A DNA stretch of 64,000 nucleotides, from NCBI RefSeq assembly GCF_021919345.1, contig NZ_CP089293.1, positions 248,001 through 312,000 of the forward strand, given 5' to 3'. This DNA is from Paenarthrobacter nicotinovorans. Its GTDB lineage: Bacteria > Actinomycetota > Actinomycetes > Actinomycetales > Micrococcaceae. The position numbers and the translations under genes were made by a program. Positions 27,413 through 35,763 of the stretch are shown piece after piece. The notes under the pieces were generated by a model that worked only from the letters and a program-made list of their open reading frames with translations, did no database searches and was not told where the DNA came from. The number at the start of each line of letters is the position of its first letter. Position 1 is the first letter of the stretch.

Positions 27413-28652
27413 CGGGGATTACTTCGAGTTCTACTTGCCATCGAAGGACTGGGGCAATGCGGAGGCCGTCACGGCCCGCGGTAACACCGTTACGTTCTCC
27501 GACGGCAGTGAAGCGCTCTGCGGGATCAGCGGCCTGTGGAATGCCAGCCTGGGCTACGGCAACCTGGCGGTGGCCGAAGCGATCAACCACGCGAACCTCC
27601 ACGCGGCTACCCTGCCCATATTCCGCAGGGGTAGTGCTTACTCCCGCGAAGCGGCCGCGCGGCTCCTGGAATTCGCACGGCCCCATGAATACGCATCGGT
27701 CTTCTATTCAACGTCCGGCAGTTCCGCTCTTGACGCCGTGGTGAAGCTCAGCCGGCAGTTCCACGACATCGCCGGTAACCCAAAACGCCGCCGCGTGATC
27801 AGCTTTACAGGCAGTTACCACGGAGTGACCATGGGGGCTATGGCCGTGACCGGGTCTTATCTCTTCCAGGACGTCTATCAAGTGGACCAACGGCTCAACA
27901 TCAAGATCCCGTACGACGATGTCAATGCCTTGGAAATCGTGATGAAGAGGTTTGGCCCGGAAGTGGCAGCAGTCATCATGGAGCCCGTTCTTGGCTCCGG
28001 AACCTTACCTGTTCCACAGGAAATCGTTGATGCTGTTTACGCTTTCCGGGAGTCCGAGGGTTTCCTTGTTGTTGCCGACGAGGTGGCTACCGGTTTCCAT
28101 AGAACGGGACCGAAATTCGCCAGCCACCTTTGGCCGCAACCGGACGTGATGGTGGTGAGCAAGGCCCTGACCAACGGCACCTGTGCAGCGTCTGCGCTCC
28201 TCCTGGGGCGCCGCGTAGTGGACTCGTTCGACCAGGCCCAGCAAGTCTTCTGGCATGGTGAGACCCAAGCCGGATCGCCGCAGTCCTGTGCAGCGATTGT
28301 GGCGACACTGGATGAAATCGAGCGGTTGGACATCGAAGAGTCGGCAGCCCGTGTGGGGAAGAAGCTGGCCGAATTTGTCAGCACCCTGGAGGGATTGTCC
28401 CCACGGGTCAAGGGATTTGGCCTGGGAGCGTTCCGGGCGGTCCAGCTGTTTGATGGGGCGGGGGAACTCATCGGAACGGACAAGGTGTTCGAGCTGGTGG
28501 GCGAGTGCCGCCGGCGCGGGGCGATTGTCCAGCCTTCTCCGGGGGCACTGCAATTCGTTCCGGCCCTCAACTATCCCGACGAGGAGCTGGATGTGCTCTT
28601 CTCACGGATCCACAGCGTTGTGGAGGACTACGTGGCCGGGAAGCCGGCGTGA
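27405..28652 (+). CDS. mpaD: Class III PLP aminotransferase of the daptide cluster (MpaD type)
   Basis: 415 residues from the ATG at 27405 (GGAGGGCC ahead), overlapping the methyltransferase end. Class III features are GLWNASLGYG, FYSTSGSSALDAVVKLSRQF, SFTGSYHGVTMGAMAVTG (Tyr-His stacking on PLP), VAAVIMEPVLGSGT, VVADEVATGFHRTG, and VVSKALTNG with the PLP Lys at residue 253. In daptide synthesis the C-terminal Thr is first turned into an aminoketone and this enzyme would replace the ketone by an amine. The next gene starts with a GTG overlapping its TGA. The symbol is by analogy. Confidence 0.87.
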   Translation: MGSGDYFEFYLPSKDWGNAEAVTARGNTVTFSDGSEALCGISGLWNASLGYGNLAVAEAINHANLHAATLPIFRRGSAYSREAAARLLEFARPHEYASVFYSTSGSSALDAVVKLSRQFHDIAGNPKRRRVISFTGSYHGVTMGAMAVTGSYLFQDVYQVDQRLNIKIPYDDVNALEIVMKRFGPEVAAVIMEPVLGSGTLPVPQEIVDAVYAFRESEGFLVVADEVATGFHRTGPKFASHLWPQPDVMVVSKALTNGTCAASALLLGRRVVDSFDQAQQVFWHGETQAGSPQSCAAIVATLDEIERLDIEESAARVGKKLAEFVSTLEGLSPRVKGFGLGAFRAVQLFDGAGELIGTDKVFELVGECRRRGAIVQPSPGALQFVPALNYPDEELDVLFSRIHSVVEDYVAGKPA

Positions 28653-29896
28653 TCCCTGCTCCCGTCAGCAGGCCTCCCACCCCATTGCAGATTGCAGGAG
28701 CGGGGTCCGCCCGCCATCTGGCTGCCGGTTTCCGCGACACCAAGTCGGTATTGGTGGTGGACCCTGCCGTGATGGGTCGGGCCGAGAGACTTTTGGCCGG
28801 AGGATTCCTGTGGCTGGAAATTGCTCCGCCGGTGGTCAGCGCAGAACATGCAGCCGGGTTCGGCCGCAGGCTTCGGGAGCACGGAGTGGAGCGTGTCCTC
28901 AGCGTTGGAGGCGGAAACACCATGGACTTCGCGAAGCTGGCGGTGTCCATGGCGGCGGATCCGTTGGTGGAATCAGTTGTGACCCGTAGCGGTGGCCCTG
29001 CCGGCGTGGTGGTCCTGCCCCGGCCGCTCAGTAGCCACATCGAAGTGTCCGCCATACCCACTACCTTTGGCACCGGGTCCGAGGTCACCTCAGGCGCCTG
29101 CTTCGAATCCGCTGGGCCGGCCGACGGTCACGGCGGATTCCGTGCCAAGAGCCTTGTCCTGCTGGAGGGACTGAAAACCTCGGCAGTCGCTTATGATCCG
29201 GAATTCCTTGAAGCGCCGCCCTGGCTCATTGCCGAAGGCCTCCTGGAACCGGCAGTCCGGCTCCTGACGTCCCTTGTTGAGGGGACCCCGGACCTGGCCT
29301 ACTCCGATGCGCAGGGCAGCTGGCTCCTTGCGGAGGCAGGAGAACACTTGGCGGCCGGGCAGAAGACGGACTTCCGGTTGTCCCCGTCTGAACGAGTGGA
29401 TGCTGCCCTGCTGAGCGCCGAATCGCACGCTGGTTGGTCCTTGCGCGGACGTGGCCCCGCGCCGTCGTCGCTCTGGTTTCCGGCCAACGAGCTGTCCATG
29501 GCTTTGGGTTTGCGCAAGAACCAAGCCTCCGCGCTCCTGCTGCGGCCCTGGTTGGAAGCTGTAGGCAACGGGAAGGCAGCATGGGGAAACCAGCGGAAAC
29601 TGGACGAGCTCTGGCCCCTGGTTTCCGTTGGAGCCGCCGCTGCGGTGACCGCAACACTGAAGGGGCCCGACGGCGGTGCCTTGGTCGGCGGACTGGCCGG
29701 CGGAGACGGAATGCAGGTGGACGATCTGGCCGATTCCTTGGCCACCAGGACCCTTGGACGCTTCGGCCGTGGACGTCCCATGAAGCGGGCAGTGGGACAT
29801 GGGGAGCTCGTGGATCTCTTTGCGGCTGCCTTGTCCCCTGCCAATTTCCAGCAAGCCGGCCTGCAGCAAACAGGGAGCGATTCATATGGCCGTTGA
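28649..29896 (+). CDS. mpaC: Iron-alcohol-dehydrogenase-like protein of the daptide cluster (MpaC type)
   Basis: 415 residues, GTG at 28649 overlapping the aminotransferase stop. The N-terminal half has the nucleotide-binding fold of the iron-dependent alcohol dehydrogenase family: VLSVGGGNTMDFAKL (GGG-S/N-x-x-D-x-A-K) and IPTTFGTGSEVTSGACF. In the C-terminal half, the places where the family carries D, H, H and H metal ligands read GLLEPAV and NELSMALGLRKNQAS, so none is clearly kept. In daptides the dehydrogenase homologue is thought to oxidise and decarboxylate the C-terminal Thr. Either this one uses another mechanism or my alignment is off. It overlaps the YcaO gene by 11 bases. Confidence 0.8.
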   Translation: MIPAPVSRPPTPLQIAGAGSARHLAAGFRDTKSVLVVDPAVMGRAERLLAGGFLWLEIAPPVVSAEHAAGFGRRLREHGVERVLSVGGGNTMDFAKLAVSMAADPLVESVVTRSGGPAGVVVLPRPLSSHIEVSAIPTTFGTGSEVTSGACFESAGPADGHGGFRAKSLVLLEGLKTSAVAYDPEFLEAPPWLIAEGLLEPAVRLLTSLVEGTPDLAYSDAQGSWLLAEAGEHLAAGQKTDFRLSPSERVDAALLSAESHAGWSLRGRGPAPSSLWFPANELSMALGLRKNQASALLLRPWLEAVGNGKAAWGNQRKLDELWPLVSVGAAAAVTATLKGPDGGALVGGLAGGDGMQVDDLADSLATRTLGRFGRGRPMKRAVGHGELVDLFAAALSPANFQQAGLQQTGSDSYGR

Positions 29897-31091
29897 CTAT
29901 CAGCAGACACTGAATCCTGCGAACGGGCTTGCCCGCAGCGTCCGTGTGCTCCGTCCCGACGGGTCCACGAACCTGCTCTGGACCGTCGCAGTGGATATTG
30001 GTCAGGAACGACCCGATGAGGCGGACGCCGGAATCGACATGAGCTGGGTTGGCGCGGCCGGAATCCGGCGTGCGCCTACCCTTGCCCGTGCCGCCGGCGA
30101 AGCTGTTGAGCGCAGTGCTCTCATTCCCGGGACAAAACTGCCTGCCGGCGACGGATTTCCGATGGCTCCCCGCGGTGCGTCGTGGGGCGACATTTCCGTA
30201 GCGACGGATCTGCCTCTCTATACAGGAACAAGGTACAGCGGAGATGGCGCGACGGCGGCCGTTGCTGTCCCTGCGGCCGCGGTTGACTTTCCGCCGCTGC
30301 CCGGCGTGACAGACCTTTTTGACCCCGGCCCTTCCGGAACCGCAGCCGGCGTTGATCTGACCTCGGCGGCCAATTCTGCCGCGAAGGAGATCATCGAACG
30401 GAGCTCGGCGATGCTGGGTTGGGCACAACCGGAAGGAGCCCGGCGGTACGCCCTGCGTGATGAGGCGTTCGGCCGGCAGGCCCTGGACCTTGGCTCCGTG
30501 GCAGCCGCCCAGGGTGTGGAGCTGGAAGTCATCCGGCTTGAAGAGCCACACGGCCACGCGGTATGGATGGTGGTGGCCATTGACGGCGTTCAGGGGGTTG
30601 TGGGGGCGGGCCTCGGACTGGAACGGGACCCTTCCATCGGAGTACTCCGGGCCGTCCAGGAGTCGCTTCAGATCAGGTCGTTGCTCATCAATATGAAGAG
30701 TTTCGAGGGCGAAAAGGCCGTGTCCCTGCCGGTTGCGAACGAGATGGACAGAGCGCGGTATTGGGCCTCGGACGCCAGCATTGGGCGCATCCGTGGGTGG
30801 CTGGCGCGTATACCCCGGGCAGAGCGGTTTGCCGGAGCCGCGGAGCCGCCGCACGTCAAGGGAAAAAACGCCGCATGGCTGGAGAGCCTGCCGGAGCACA
30901 CAGTGGTTGACCTGACGCCGCGCCTTCCGCCAGCCATCCGGGACATGGGCTGGTGTGTGGTGAAAATCTTCTGCGACACGTTGCAGCCACTGCGCATGTC
31001 CGATGCCCTGGAATGGAACGTCCTCCACCGTGGCAGCTTGTCCGGACCCGGCGGCCTGCAAGCAAACGTGCTCCCGCATCCCTTCATCTAG
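29886..31091 (+). CDS. YcaO-domain protein at the end of the daptide cluster
   Basis: 401 residues, ATG at 29886 with AGGGAGC ahead. YcaO proteins use ATP to activate peptide backbone amides, giving azolines, thioamides or amidines. The three conserved ATP/Mg segments can be seen: ARAAGEAVERSAL (E72, E75, R76), AAKEIIERSSAM (E168, E171, R172) and AVQESLQIRSLL (E259, Q262, R264). The chain ends PHPFI, like the Pro-rich tails of cyclodehydratase-type YcaO proteins. No TfuA, E1-like or flavin dehydrogenase partner is nearby, and the cores have no Cys and only a terminal Thr, so azole formation is unlikely. Being in the operon by overlap, it may alter the daptide or act in another way. Confidence 0.8.
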   Translation: MAVDYQQTLNPANGLARSVRVLRPDGSTNLLWTVAVDIGQERPDEADAGIDMSWVGAAGIRRAPTLARAAGEAVERSALIPGTKLPAGDGFPMAPRGASWGDISVATDLPLYTGTRYSGDGATAAVAVPAAAVDFPPLPGVTDLFDPGPSGTAAGVDLTSAANSAAKEIIERSSAMLGWAQPEGARRYALRDEAFGRQALDLGSVAAAQGVELEVIRLEEPHGHAVWMVVAIDGVQGVVGAGLGLERDPSIGVLRAVQESLQIRSLLINMKSFEGEKAVSLPVANEMDRARYWASDASIGRIRGWLARIPRAERFAGAAEPPHVKGKNAAWLESLPEHTVVDLTPRLPPAIRDMGWCVVKIFCDTLQPLRMSDALEWNVLHRGSLSGPGGLQANVLPHPFI

Positions 31092-31145
31092 GAACCCTGC
31101 GTCGATCGGGGCCTGCTGGTAAGGAGCGGGGGCTAGTCTTGGGCC

Positions 31146-31925
31146 ATGACGACTCGAGCCAATGAACTCACCGCACTTGTTACTGGAGCAACTGCCGGGC
31201 TCGGTGCCGAGTTCGCCCGTCAGCTCGCCGAGTCGGGACACCACCTGGTTTTGGTGGCAAGGGACGAGCAGCGGTTGAAGGAAAAAGCCGCGGAGCTTGA
31301 ACGCGACTTCAGCATCCTGGCAGAGGTGCTGCCCGCGGACCTGACCACCGACGTCGGCGTTTCGGCTGTGGCGGACCGCCTCCGGGACGCTGCGAGGCCG
31401 GTGGATGTGCTGATCAACAACGCCGGAGTGGGGCTCTTGAAGTCGTTCGAGGACAACGAATTGGCCGAGGAACGCCGCCATTTGAGGCTGCACGTCCAAA
31501 CGCCCATGGAACTGTGCCATGCCGCGCTGGAAGTGATGCTGGCCCGCGGCAAGGGCCGGATCATCAATGTGGCCAGTGTTGCCGCCTTCGCCAACCGGGG
31601 CACCTACTCCGCAGCCAAGGCATGGCAGGTGACGTTCAGCCGTTGGGCCAACACCACGTACGCCAAGTCCGGGGTGCTGGTCACCGCCGTCTGCCCGGGT
31701 TTCACCCACACCGAATTCCACGACCGCATGGGCATGGACAAATCGGTGGCCCCCCGCTTCCTGTGGCTCACCGCCGAGCGTGTGGTGCGGGAAGGGTTGG
31801 AGGACAACGCCAAGGGGAAGGGCGTTTCCATCCCCACCAAACGGTACAAAGTGGTCAGCTTCTTCGCTCGCGTTCTTCCGGCAAAGCTGACCGCCGGACC
31901 ACCGCGCCGGCCGCTGGAGCCCTAA
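31146..31925 (+). CDS. Short-chain dehydrogenase/reductase
   Basis: 259 residues with the classical SDR pattern: NAD(P)-binding ALVTGATAGLGAEFA near residues 10-24, NNAGVG, INVASVAAF, the catalytic Tyr-x-x-x-Lys as YSAAK, and the PG motif in CPGFTHTEF. It resembles the DltE/YqjQ-like SDR subgroup of unknown substrate. It starts 55 bases after the YcaO stop with no overlap, so it is probably not part of the RiPP operon, although read-through is possible. Its stop overlaps the stop of the convergent TOPRIM gene. Confidence 0.88.
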   Translation: MTTRANELTALVTGATAGLGAEFARQLAESGHHLVLVARDEQRLKEKAAELERDFSILAEVLPADLTTDVGVSAVADRLRDAARPVDVLINNAGVGLLKSFEDNELAEERRHLRLHVQTPMELCHAALEVMLARGKGRIINVASVAAFANRGTYSAAKAWQVTFSRWANTTYAKSGVLVTAVCPGFTHTEFHDRMGMDKSVAPRFLWLTAERVVREGLEDNAKGKGVSIPTKRYKVVSFFARVLPAKLTAGPPRRPLEP

Positions 31926-32476
31926 CTCCCGTTCGCCAACGCGTCGACAAGCCGCGCGAGTGGATCCGGAGCTTGGCCCGCTGGCAGGGCTGCCACCAAC
32001 AGGGGCGCGTAGCGGATCTTGTTCCCGCTGCGTCCACCAAAGAAACGGCGTAGTTGCGACGGAACCGGCCGTCCTCGTTGCGAAGGCTGGCGTTGGAGCA
32101 GCCGGAACGACGCCAGCTCACCCTGGGCGTCGATGACACCGAGCACGGCATCAATGCCGAGGCAGCGTATGAGTTCGTCCTCAAGATCAGCACGGCAAAC
32201 CTGGAATCCGAGTTCGTACAAGGGGCCCGCGCCGAGTCCGGCCCGGCCCAGCGCGCGGGCAACGCCACGGGACTCGCCCTCGTCGCACAGCCCAAGGAGC
32301 CGGTGGTTTGCGCCGGCCGGGCCGTAAATATCGAGGTAACGGACGATGCTGGTGGCGCCTCCCATGGGGACCACCGATACATGCGCCGCGTCCAGGTCAT
32401 ATCCGCGACGGCGCGCGAGCATCTCGACCGCGAGCCGGTCGCTTTCGCCCTCGACCAGGACAGTCGTCGCCTGCAT
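31922..32476 (-). CDS. Stand-alone TOPRIM-type protein (OLD/primase-like nuclease fold)
   Basis: 184 residues. The start MQATTVLVEGESDRLAVEML has the conserved Glu of the TOPRIM fold, and GLCDEGESRGVAR sits where the D-x-D of the second metal motif is expected (here D-E-G-E). The rest is a GxG-rich alpha/beta domain. In OLD-family proteins such a domain follows an ABC ATPase, but here it stands alone, with no ATPase gene nearby. A nuclease or nucleotide-handling role is possible; the partner is unknown. The convergent SDR stop overlaps its own. Confidence 0.7.
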   Translation of the reverse strand: MQATTVLVEGESDRLAVEMLARRRGYDLDAAHVSVVPMGGATSIVRYLDIYGPAGANHRLLGLCDEGESRGVARALGRAGLGAGPLYELGFQVCRADLEDELIRCLGIDAVLGVIDAQGELASFRLLQRQPSQRGRPVPSQLRRFFGGRSGNKIRYAPLLVAALPAGQAPDPLARLVDALANGS

Positions 32477-32520
32477 TGAACCAGTATGCCGCAGGCAGCT
32501 GAAGACGGGGCCCGTGGATG

Positions 32521-33597
32521 TCAGGCCGGGAGTGCCTTGGTGCGCGGCTTCCGCACGAACACCGCCACCGAGATTCCGACCACTGCACCTATAAACGTCT
32601 CAATGGCGCGTTCCATCACCAGCACACCCGGGTCCACCGGAGCCGCAAGCTGCGCGATCAGCAGGACTACCGGCGTGAAGAACACCATCGCCCAGCCGTA
32701 ATGCCGGGCCATGAACAGCTCCGTGGGGAACTGGCAGAGCATCACCACGACAGCCAGGACCAGGGCGGAATGGCCGGGGAAGTACTGCAGTGGCGACAAC
32801 GGACCAGGGAAGAGGACGACGGCGACCACCGCCAACCCGAGGAACGTCCCCACAATGCGGTGGATGCCCCGGTGGACGCGGCTTGGGAGGTCGGCACCGG
32901 CCAGCGGCACTGCGGCTGCAGCCATGGCCCAGTGCGGGTGGCCGCTGCCGCTCAGAACACCGATGGCGCCGGCCGCGCTCACCGCCAAGGAGTAGCGCGC
33001 GGCATGGACCAGGGCTGCATGGCGAAGCGCGCCCCGGAGGGCAGGGGCTTCCCGCGCAGCACCGGCCACCCAGGTGCGGCGCCTGAACCAGCCGGCGAAA
33101 CCGACCACCAAGGAGAAGGCAGCCGAGGCAGCTCCGATGAGTACCGCCGTCGAGAAGGGCACGCTGGTGGGGACGGAAGCGCAGGCGCCCAACGCGAGGA
33201 TGCCGAAGAACGGTCCGATCGGTTTGAGGCGGACGCGGTCCGAGTACAGGGACCCGGCACCGGCAAACAGGGTAGCCACCAGCACCAGCCACCACGAATG
33301 GATGTGGTTCACGGACAGGAAAACGCCGATCGTAAGTCCGCCCACCAGGATCAACGCGGCCTGTGCCTGGTGCTTGAGCCGGAGTTGGTGGGGCTCGTTG
33401 CGGCCGTACATCCCCGTGAGCGCACCGAAAACTGCGTACAGCATGAGGTCGGGGCGGCCGACGAGGATCAGGAAGAGCCCAGGCAGCGCAACGCTCAGGG
33501 CGACCCTCACGGCGGAAAGACGATCGTTGTTCGCCGGGCCAAGACGGTGGAGTTCGCGGGCGTGCATCAGAAGCGCGGGCACAGGGAACACCACCAA
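32521..33597 (-). CDS. FUSC-family membrane protein (aromatic-acid exporter type)
   Basis: 358 residues from a TTG at 33597; an ATG at 33567 is the other candidate and neither has a clear ribosome site. Two sets of hydrophobic segments (about residues 30-150 and 190-340) are separated by a short basic loop (FRRRTWVAGAAREAPAL). The repeated FG-x-L-T-G-M-Y and RIVGTFLGLAVVAVVL patterns fit the fusaric-acid-resistance (FUSC/YccS/AaeB-like) family. These proteins are thought to expel aromatic acids. Substrate unknown. Confidence 0.78.
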   Translation of the reverse strand: MVVFPVPALLMHARELHRLGPANNDRLSAVRVALSVALPGLFLILVGRPDLMLYAVFGALTGMYGRNEPHQLRLKHQAQAALILVGGLTIGVFLSVNHIHSWWLVLVATLFAGAGSLYSDRVRLKPIGPFFGILALGACASVPTSVPFSTAVLIGAASAAFSLVVGFAGWFRRRTWVAGAAREAPALRGALRHAALVHAARYSLAVSAAGAIGVLSGSGHPHWAMAAAAVPLAGADLPSRVHRGIHRIVGTFLGLAVVAVVLFPGPLSPLQYFPGHSALVLAVVVMLCQFPTELFMARHYGWAMVFFTPVVLLIAQLAAPVDPGVLVMERAIETFIGAVVGISVAVFVRKPRTKALPA

Positions 33598-33713
33598 TCA
33601 TTCAGGGTTTGTTCTCGAAATTATCAGGGCTGTCCGTACGCCGCCATAAGCCCGGTCACAACCCGTAGTGAACCGGGGCATGCCGAACCGGGAACGTCTG
33701 GGAAGATCGAGGT

Positions 33714-34178
33714 ATGCCTGTCGCCTTCGTTTGCCGCACCCGCTCCAGCATGTCGCCGCAGGAGCTGTTCGACCTGTCACGGAACATCGACGCCCACGTG
33801 GGTTCGATGACCAAGAGTCGTGAGAAAGCCATCGCCGGGGTGACGTCCGGGTTGATCTCGGAAGGCGAGACCGTCACCTGGCAGGCCTGGCACCTGGGAG
33901 TCCGGTTCCGCATGACCAGCCGCATCGAGCGGATGGAGGCTCCGGCGTCGTTCTCTGACGAACAGGTGAAGGGCCCCTTCAAGTACCTCCGCCACACGCA
34001 TGAGTTCCGGCCCGAGGGCAGCGGGACACTGATGGTGGACACGATCGAATTCGCGGCGCCGTTCGGACCGCTGGGCCGGCTGGCGGAAAAGCTGGTCCTC
34101 GCCCGGTACATGCAGAACCTCATTGAAGAACGTAATAAATTCCTGGTGGCTCCTCCCGCGCTGGACGCACGGCAATGA
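33714..34178 (+). CDS. SRPBCC-family protein
   Basis: 154 residues with the START/Bet v1-like lipid-pocket pattern: starts MPVAFVCRTRSSMSPQELFD (family 'S-x-x-E-x-F-x-x'), then a beta-rich core with WQAWHLGVRFRMTSRIERME, GPFKYLRHTHEF and TLMVDTIEFAAPFGPLGRLAE, and a final long helix. Such proteins bind hydrophobic ligands or act as cyclases; no ligand can be named. The TGA overlaps the ATG of the following GNAT gene, so they are co-translated. Confidence 0.85.
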   Translation: MPVAFVCRTRSSMSPQELFDLSRNIDAHVGSMTKSREKAIAGVTSGLISEGETVTWQAWHLGVRFRMTSRIERMEAPASFSDEQVKGPFKYLRHTHEFRPEGSGTLMVDTIEFAAPFGPLGRLAEKLVLARYMQNLIEERNKFLVAPPALDARQ

Positions 34179-34690
34179 TCCGGCTGGCCCACTCGGACGA
34201 CCTGCAGATGATGCAGGACATCGAGCGCGCCGCGGGGGAGACTTTCCGGCAGCTCGGCATGGACCAGATCGCGGACGACGAGCCTTTTCCCGTGGAAACG
34301 TTGGGCGCCTACGCGGCAGCCGGACGTGCTTGGGTGTACGTCGACGGACTCGACTATCCCGTGGCGTACTTGCTGGCCGACGTCGTCGATGGAAACGGCC
34401 ACGTGGAGCAGGTCAGCGTCCACCCCGACTACGCACATCAGGGCATCGGCCACGAACTGCTGCACGCCGCGCGGATCTGGACGCGCGGCCACGGCATGCA
34501 ACGGCAAACATTGAGCACGTTCCGGGATGTGCCCTGGAACGCTCCGTACTATCGTCGGCTTGGTTTTGAAGTGCTCGACGCCGGCAGCTGGGGTCCGGAG
34601 CTCACTCACCTCATGGAACACGAGGCACAGTTGGGGCTGACCCGTTGGCCGCGGGTGGCGATGTGGCGTCCTGCTGTTCCTCCGGTGTAA
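34175..34690 (+). CDS. GNAT-family N-acetyltransferase
   Basis: 171 residues. The acetyl-CoA site is HVEQVSVHPDYAHQGIGHEL (Q/R-x-x-G-x-G/A as HQGIGH) near residue 77-92, followed by the FRDVPWNAPYYRRLGFEVLD block common to GNATs. The acceptor is unknown. The ATG overlaps the SRPBCC stop. The stop abuts the convergent VOC stop, and a 9-bp hairpin (34697-34720) inside the VOC end may terminate this transcript. Confidence 0.87.
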   Translation: MIRLAHSDDLQMMQDIERAAGETFRQLGMDQIADDEPFPVETLGAYAAAGRAWVYVDGLDYPVAYLLADVVDGNGHVEQVSVHPDYAHQGIGHELLHAARIWTRGHGMQRQTLSTFRDVPWNAPYYRRLGFEVLDAGSWGPELTHLMEHEAQLGLTRWPRVAMWRPAVPPV

Positions 34691-35110
34691 TTATTCAGCT
34701 ACGAGTTCAACCTCGTAGCTGTCGGTGTTAAGCAGGTAGGCGGCGTAGTGGTCCGGACCGCCGGCATGCGGATACTTGGACTCGAACATCTCGTACCAGC
34801 CCGCGTCCGCACCGAGCGACCGGATCCTGTCCACGTTCTCCCGCGTGCCTGCGTGAAAGGCCACGTGGTTGACCCCGGGATCGGTCCGGCGGTGGGCCGT
34901 ACCCGTGATCGCATCGGTCTGTTCCACCACCACGTACGTCCCGCCGAGCTTCCAACTGCACCCGGTGGGCCACTGCTGGAACGGCTCGTAGCCGAGCTGG
35001 CCCAGGAGCCAACCCCACTCTTCCCTGGCGCGTTCAAGGAACGGCACCCAGATTTCCAGATGGTGGATCGAGCCGACAGGCCCCCGGGATTGTGCAGTTT
35101 CCTCGCGCAT
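34691..35110 (-). CDS. VOC-family protein
   Basis: 139 residues. GPVGSIHHLEIWV at the N-terminus and VNHVAFHAGTRENVD in the middle each carry a metal-ligand His of the vicinal oxygen chelate fold; the ending DSYEVELVAE carries the ligand Glu. It resembles the glyoxalase/fosfomycin-resistance-like small proteins common in actinobacteria, but no substrate is clear. The terminal codons form a 9-bp inverted repeat (34697-34705 with 34712-34720). Confidence 0.85.
   Translation of the reverse strand: MREETAQSRGPVGSIHHLEIWVPFLERAREEWGWLLGQLGYEPFQQWPTGCSWKLGGTYVVVEQTDAITGTAHRRTDPGVNHVAFHAGTRENVDRIRSLGADAGWYEMFESKYPHAGGPDHYAAYLLNTDSYEVELVAE
34697..34720. terminator. Hairpin at the junction of two convergent genes
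   Basis: AGCTACGAG (34697-34705) pairs with CTCGTAGCT (34712-34720) around TTCAAC. It lies within the last codons of the VOC gene, just past the GNAT stop, and so could end transcription from the left. There is no long T-run. Confidence 0.5.
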
Positions 35111-35119
35111 GCGCCGAGT

Positions 35120-35743
35120 CTACGAGGTCCGCGCCCGTTCCACATCCGCCGCGCTCGCCGCGTCGCCGGAGGCACGGAGCCCGGCAATCACGCCGTCAAC
35201 ATCCGCTGGAGGACGGTTCTGGCTGAGTTTGGTCTTCGCCTCCACCCGGGTAATCACGAGTTCGACGCCGACAATCGCCCTCAGTTGTCCGGCAATGAAC
35301 CGCTCGGGTGCTTCATCCACCGTCCACGGCCGGGGCATGCCGGCCTCGTGCTGCCCGGAGAGGCGACGGACATGCCGGCCCAGCCATTCGGCGTCGTCAT
35401 GAACAACAAGCTCACCGTAGACATGCGCTGTGGAGTAGTTCCAGGTTGGCACCACACGGCCGTGCTCGGCTTTCGACGCGTACCACGAGGGCGAAATGTA
35501 CGCGTCCGCGCCTTGGACGATCATCAGGGCTTCACCGGTAACGGGGGAGGACCATTGGGTGTTGTTCCGGGCCATGTGGGCCTGCAGCGCCCCGTGCTCA
35601 CCGACCGCCGGTTCGTACACGAAGGGCAGGAGGGTGGCGAGCAGCCCGTGCGGCGTCATGGTGACAAGGTTGGCGGCCCCGCCGTGGTTGAGCAGATTGG
35701 CCATGGCCTCATCGGATGCCGCGAAATGCGCTGGGGTGTACAT
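35120..35743 (-). CDS. FMN-binding negative transcriptional regulator, PaiB family
   Basis: 207 residues from the ATG at 35743 (AAGGAAGAAAC ahead); the upstream extension to 35851 runs into the next gene and is not used. The opening MYTPAHFAASDEAMANLL, the WSSPVTGEALMIVQGADAYI block, SPSWYASK and VPTWNYSTAHVYG are hallmarks of PaiB-like proteins of the pyridoxamine-oxidase fold. Bacillus PaiB represses sporulation and protease genes, but the molecular role here is unknown. It lies 20 bases after the EamA gene on the same strand. Confidence 0.88.
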   Translation of the reverse strand: MYTPAHFAASDEAMANLLNHGGAANLVTMTPHGLLATLLPFVYEPAVGEHGALQAHMARNNTQWSSPVTGEALMIVQGADAYISPSWYASKAEHGRVVPTWNYSTAHVYGELVVHDDAEWLGRHVRRLSGQHEAGMPRPWTVDEAPERFIAGQLRAIVGVELVITRVEAKTKLSQNRPPADVDGVIAGLRASGDAASAADVERARTS

Positions 35744-35763
35744 GTTTCTTCCTTTCAGTGCGT

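Noticed and set aside
20694..31091. Lanthipeptide, lasso-peptide or unmodified class II bacteriocin cluster
   Set aside because: No LanB/LanC/LanM, no asparagine-synthetase-like cyclase, no double-Gly leader; the aminotransferase, methyltransferase, Fe-ADH and M50 set fits daptides instead.
29226..31721. 831-residue minus-strand reading frame under the dehydrogenase, YcaO and SDR genes
   Set aside because: It is antisense to three well-supported genes and shows no motif.
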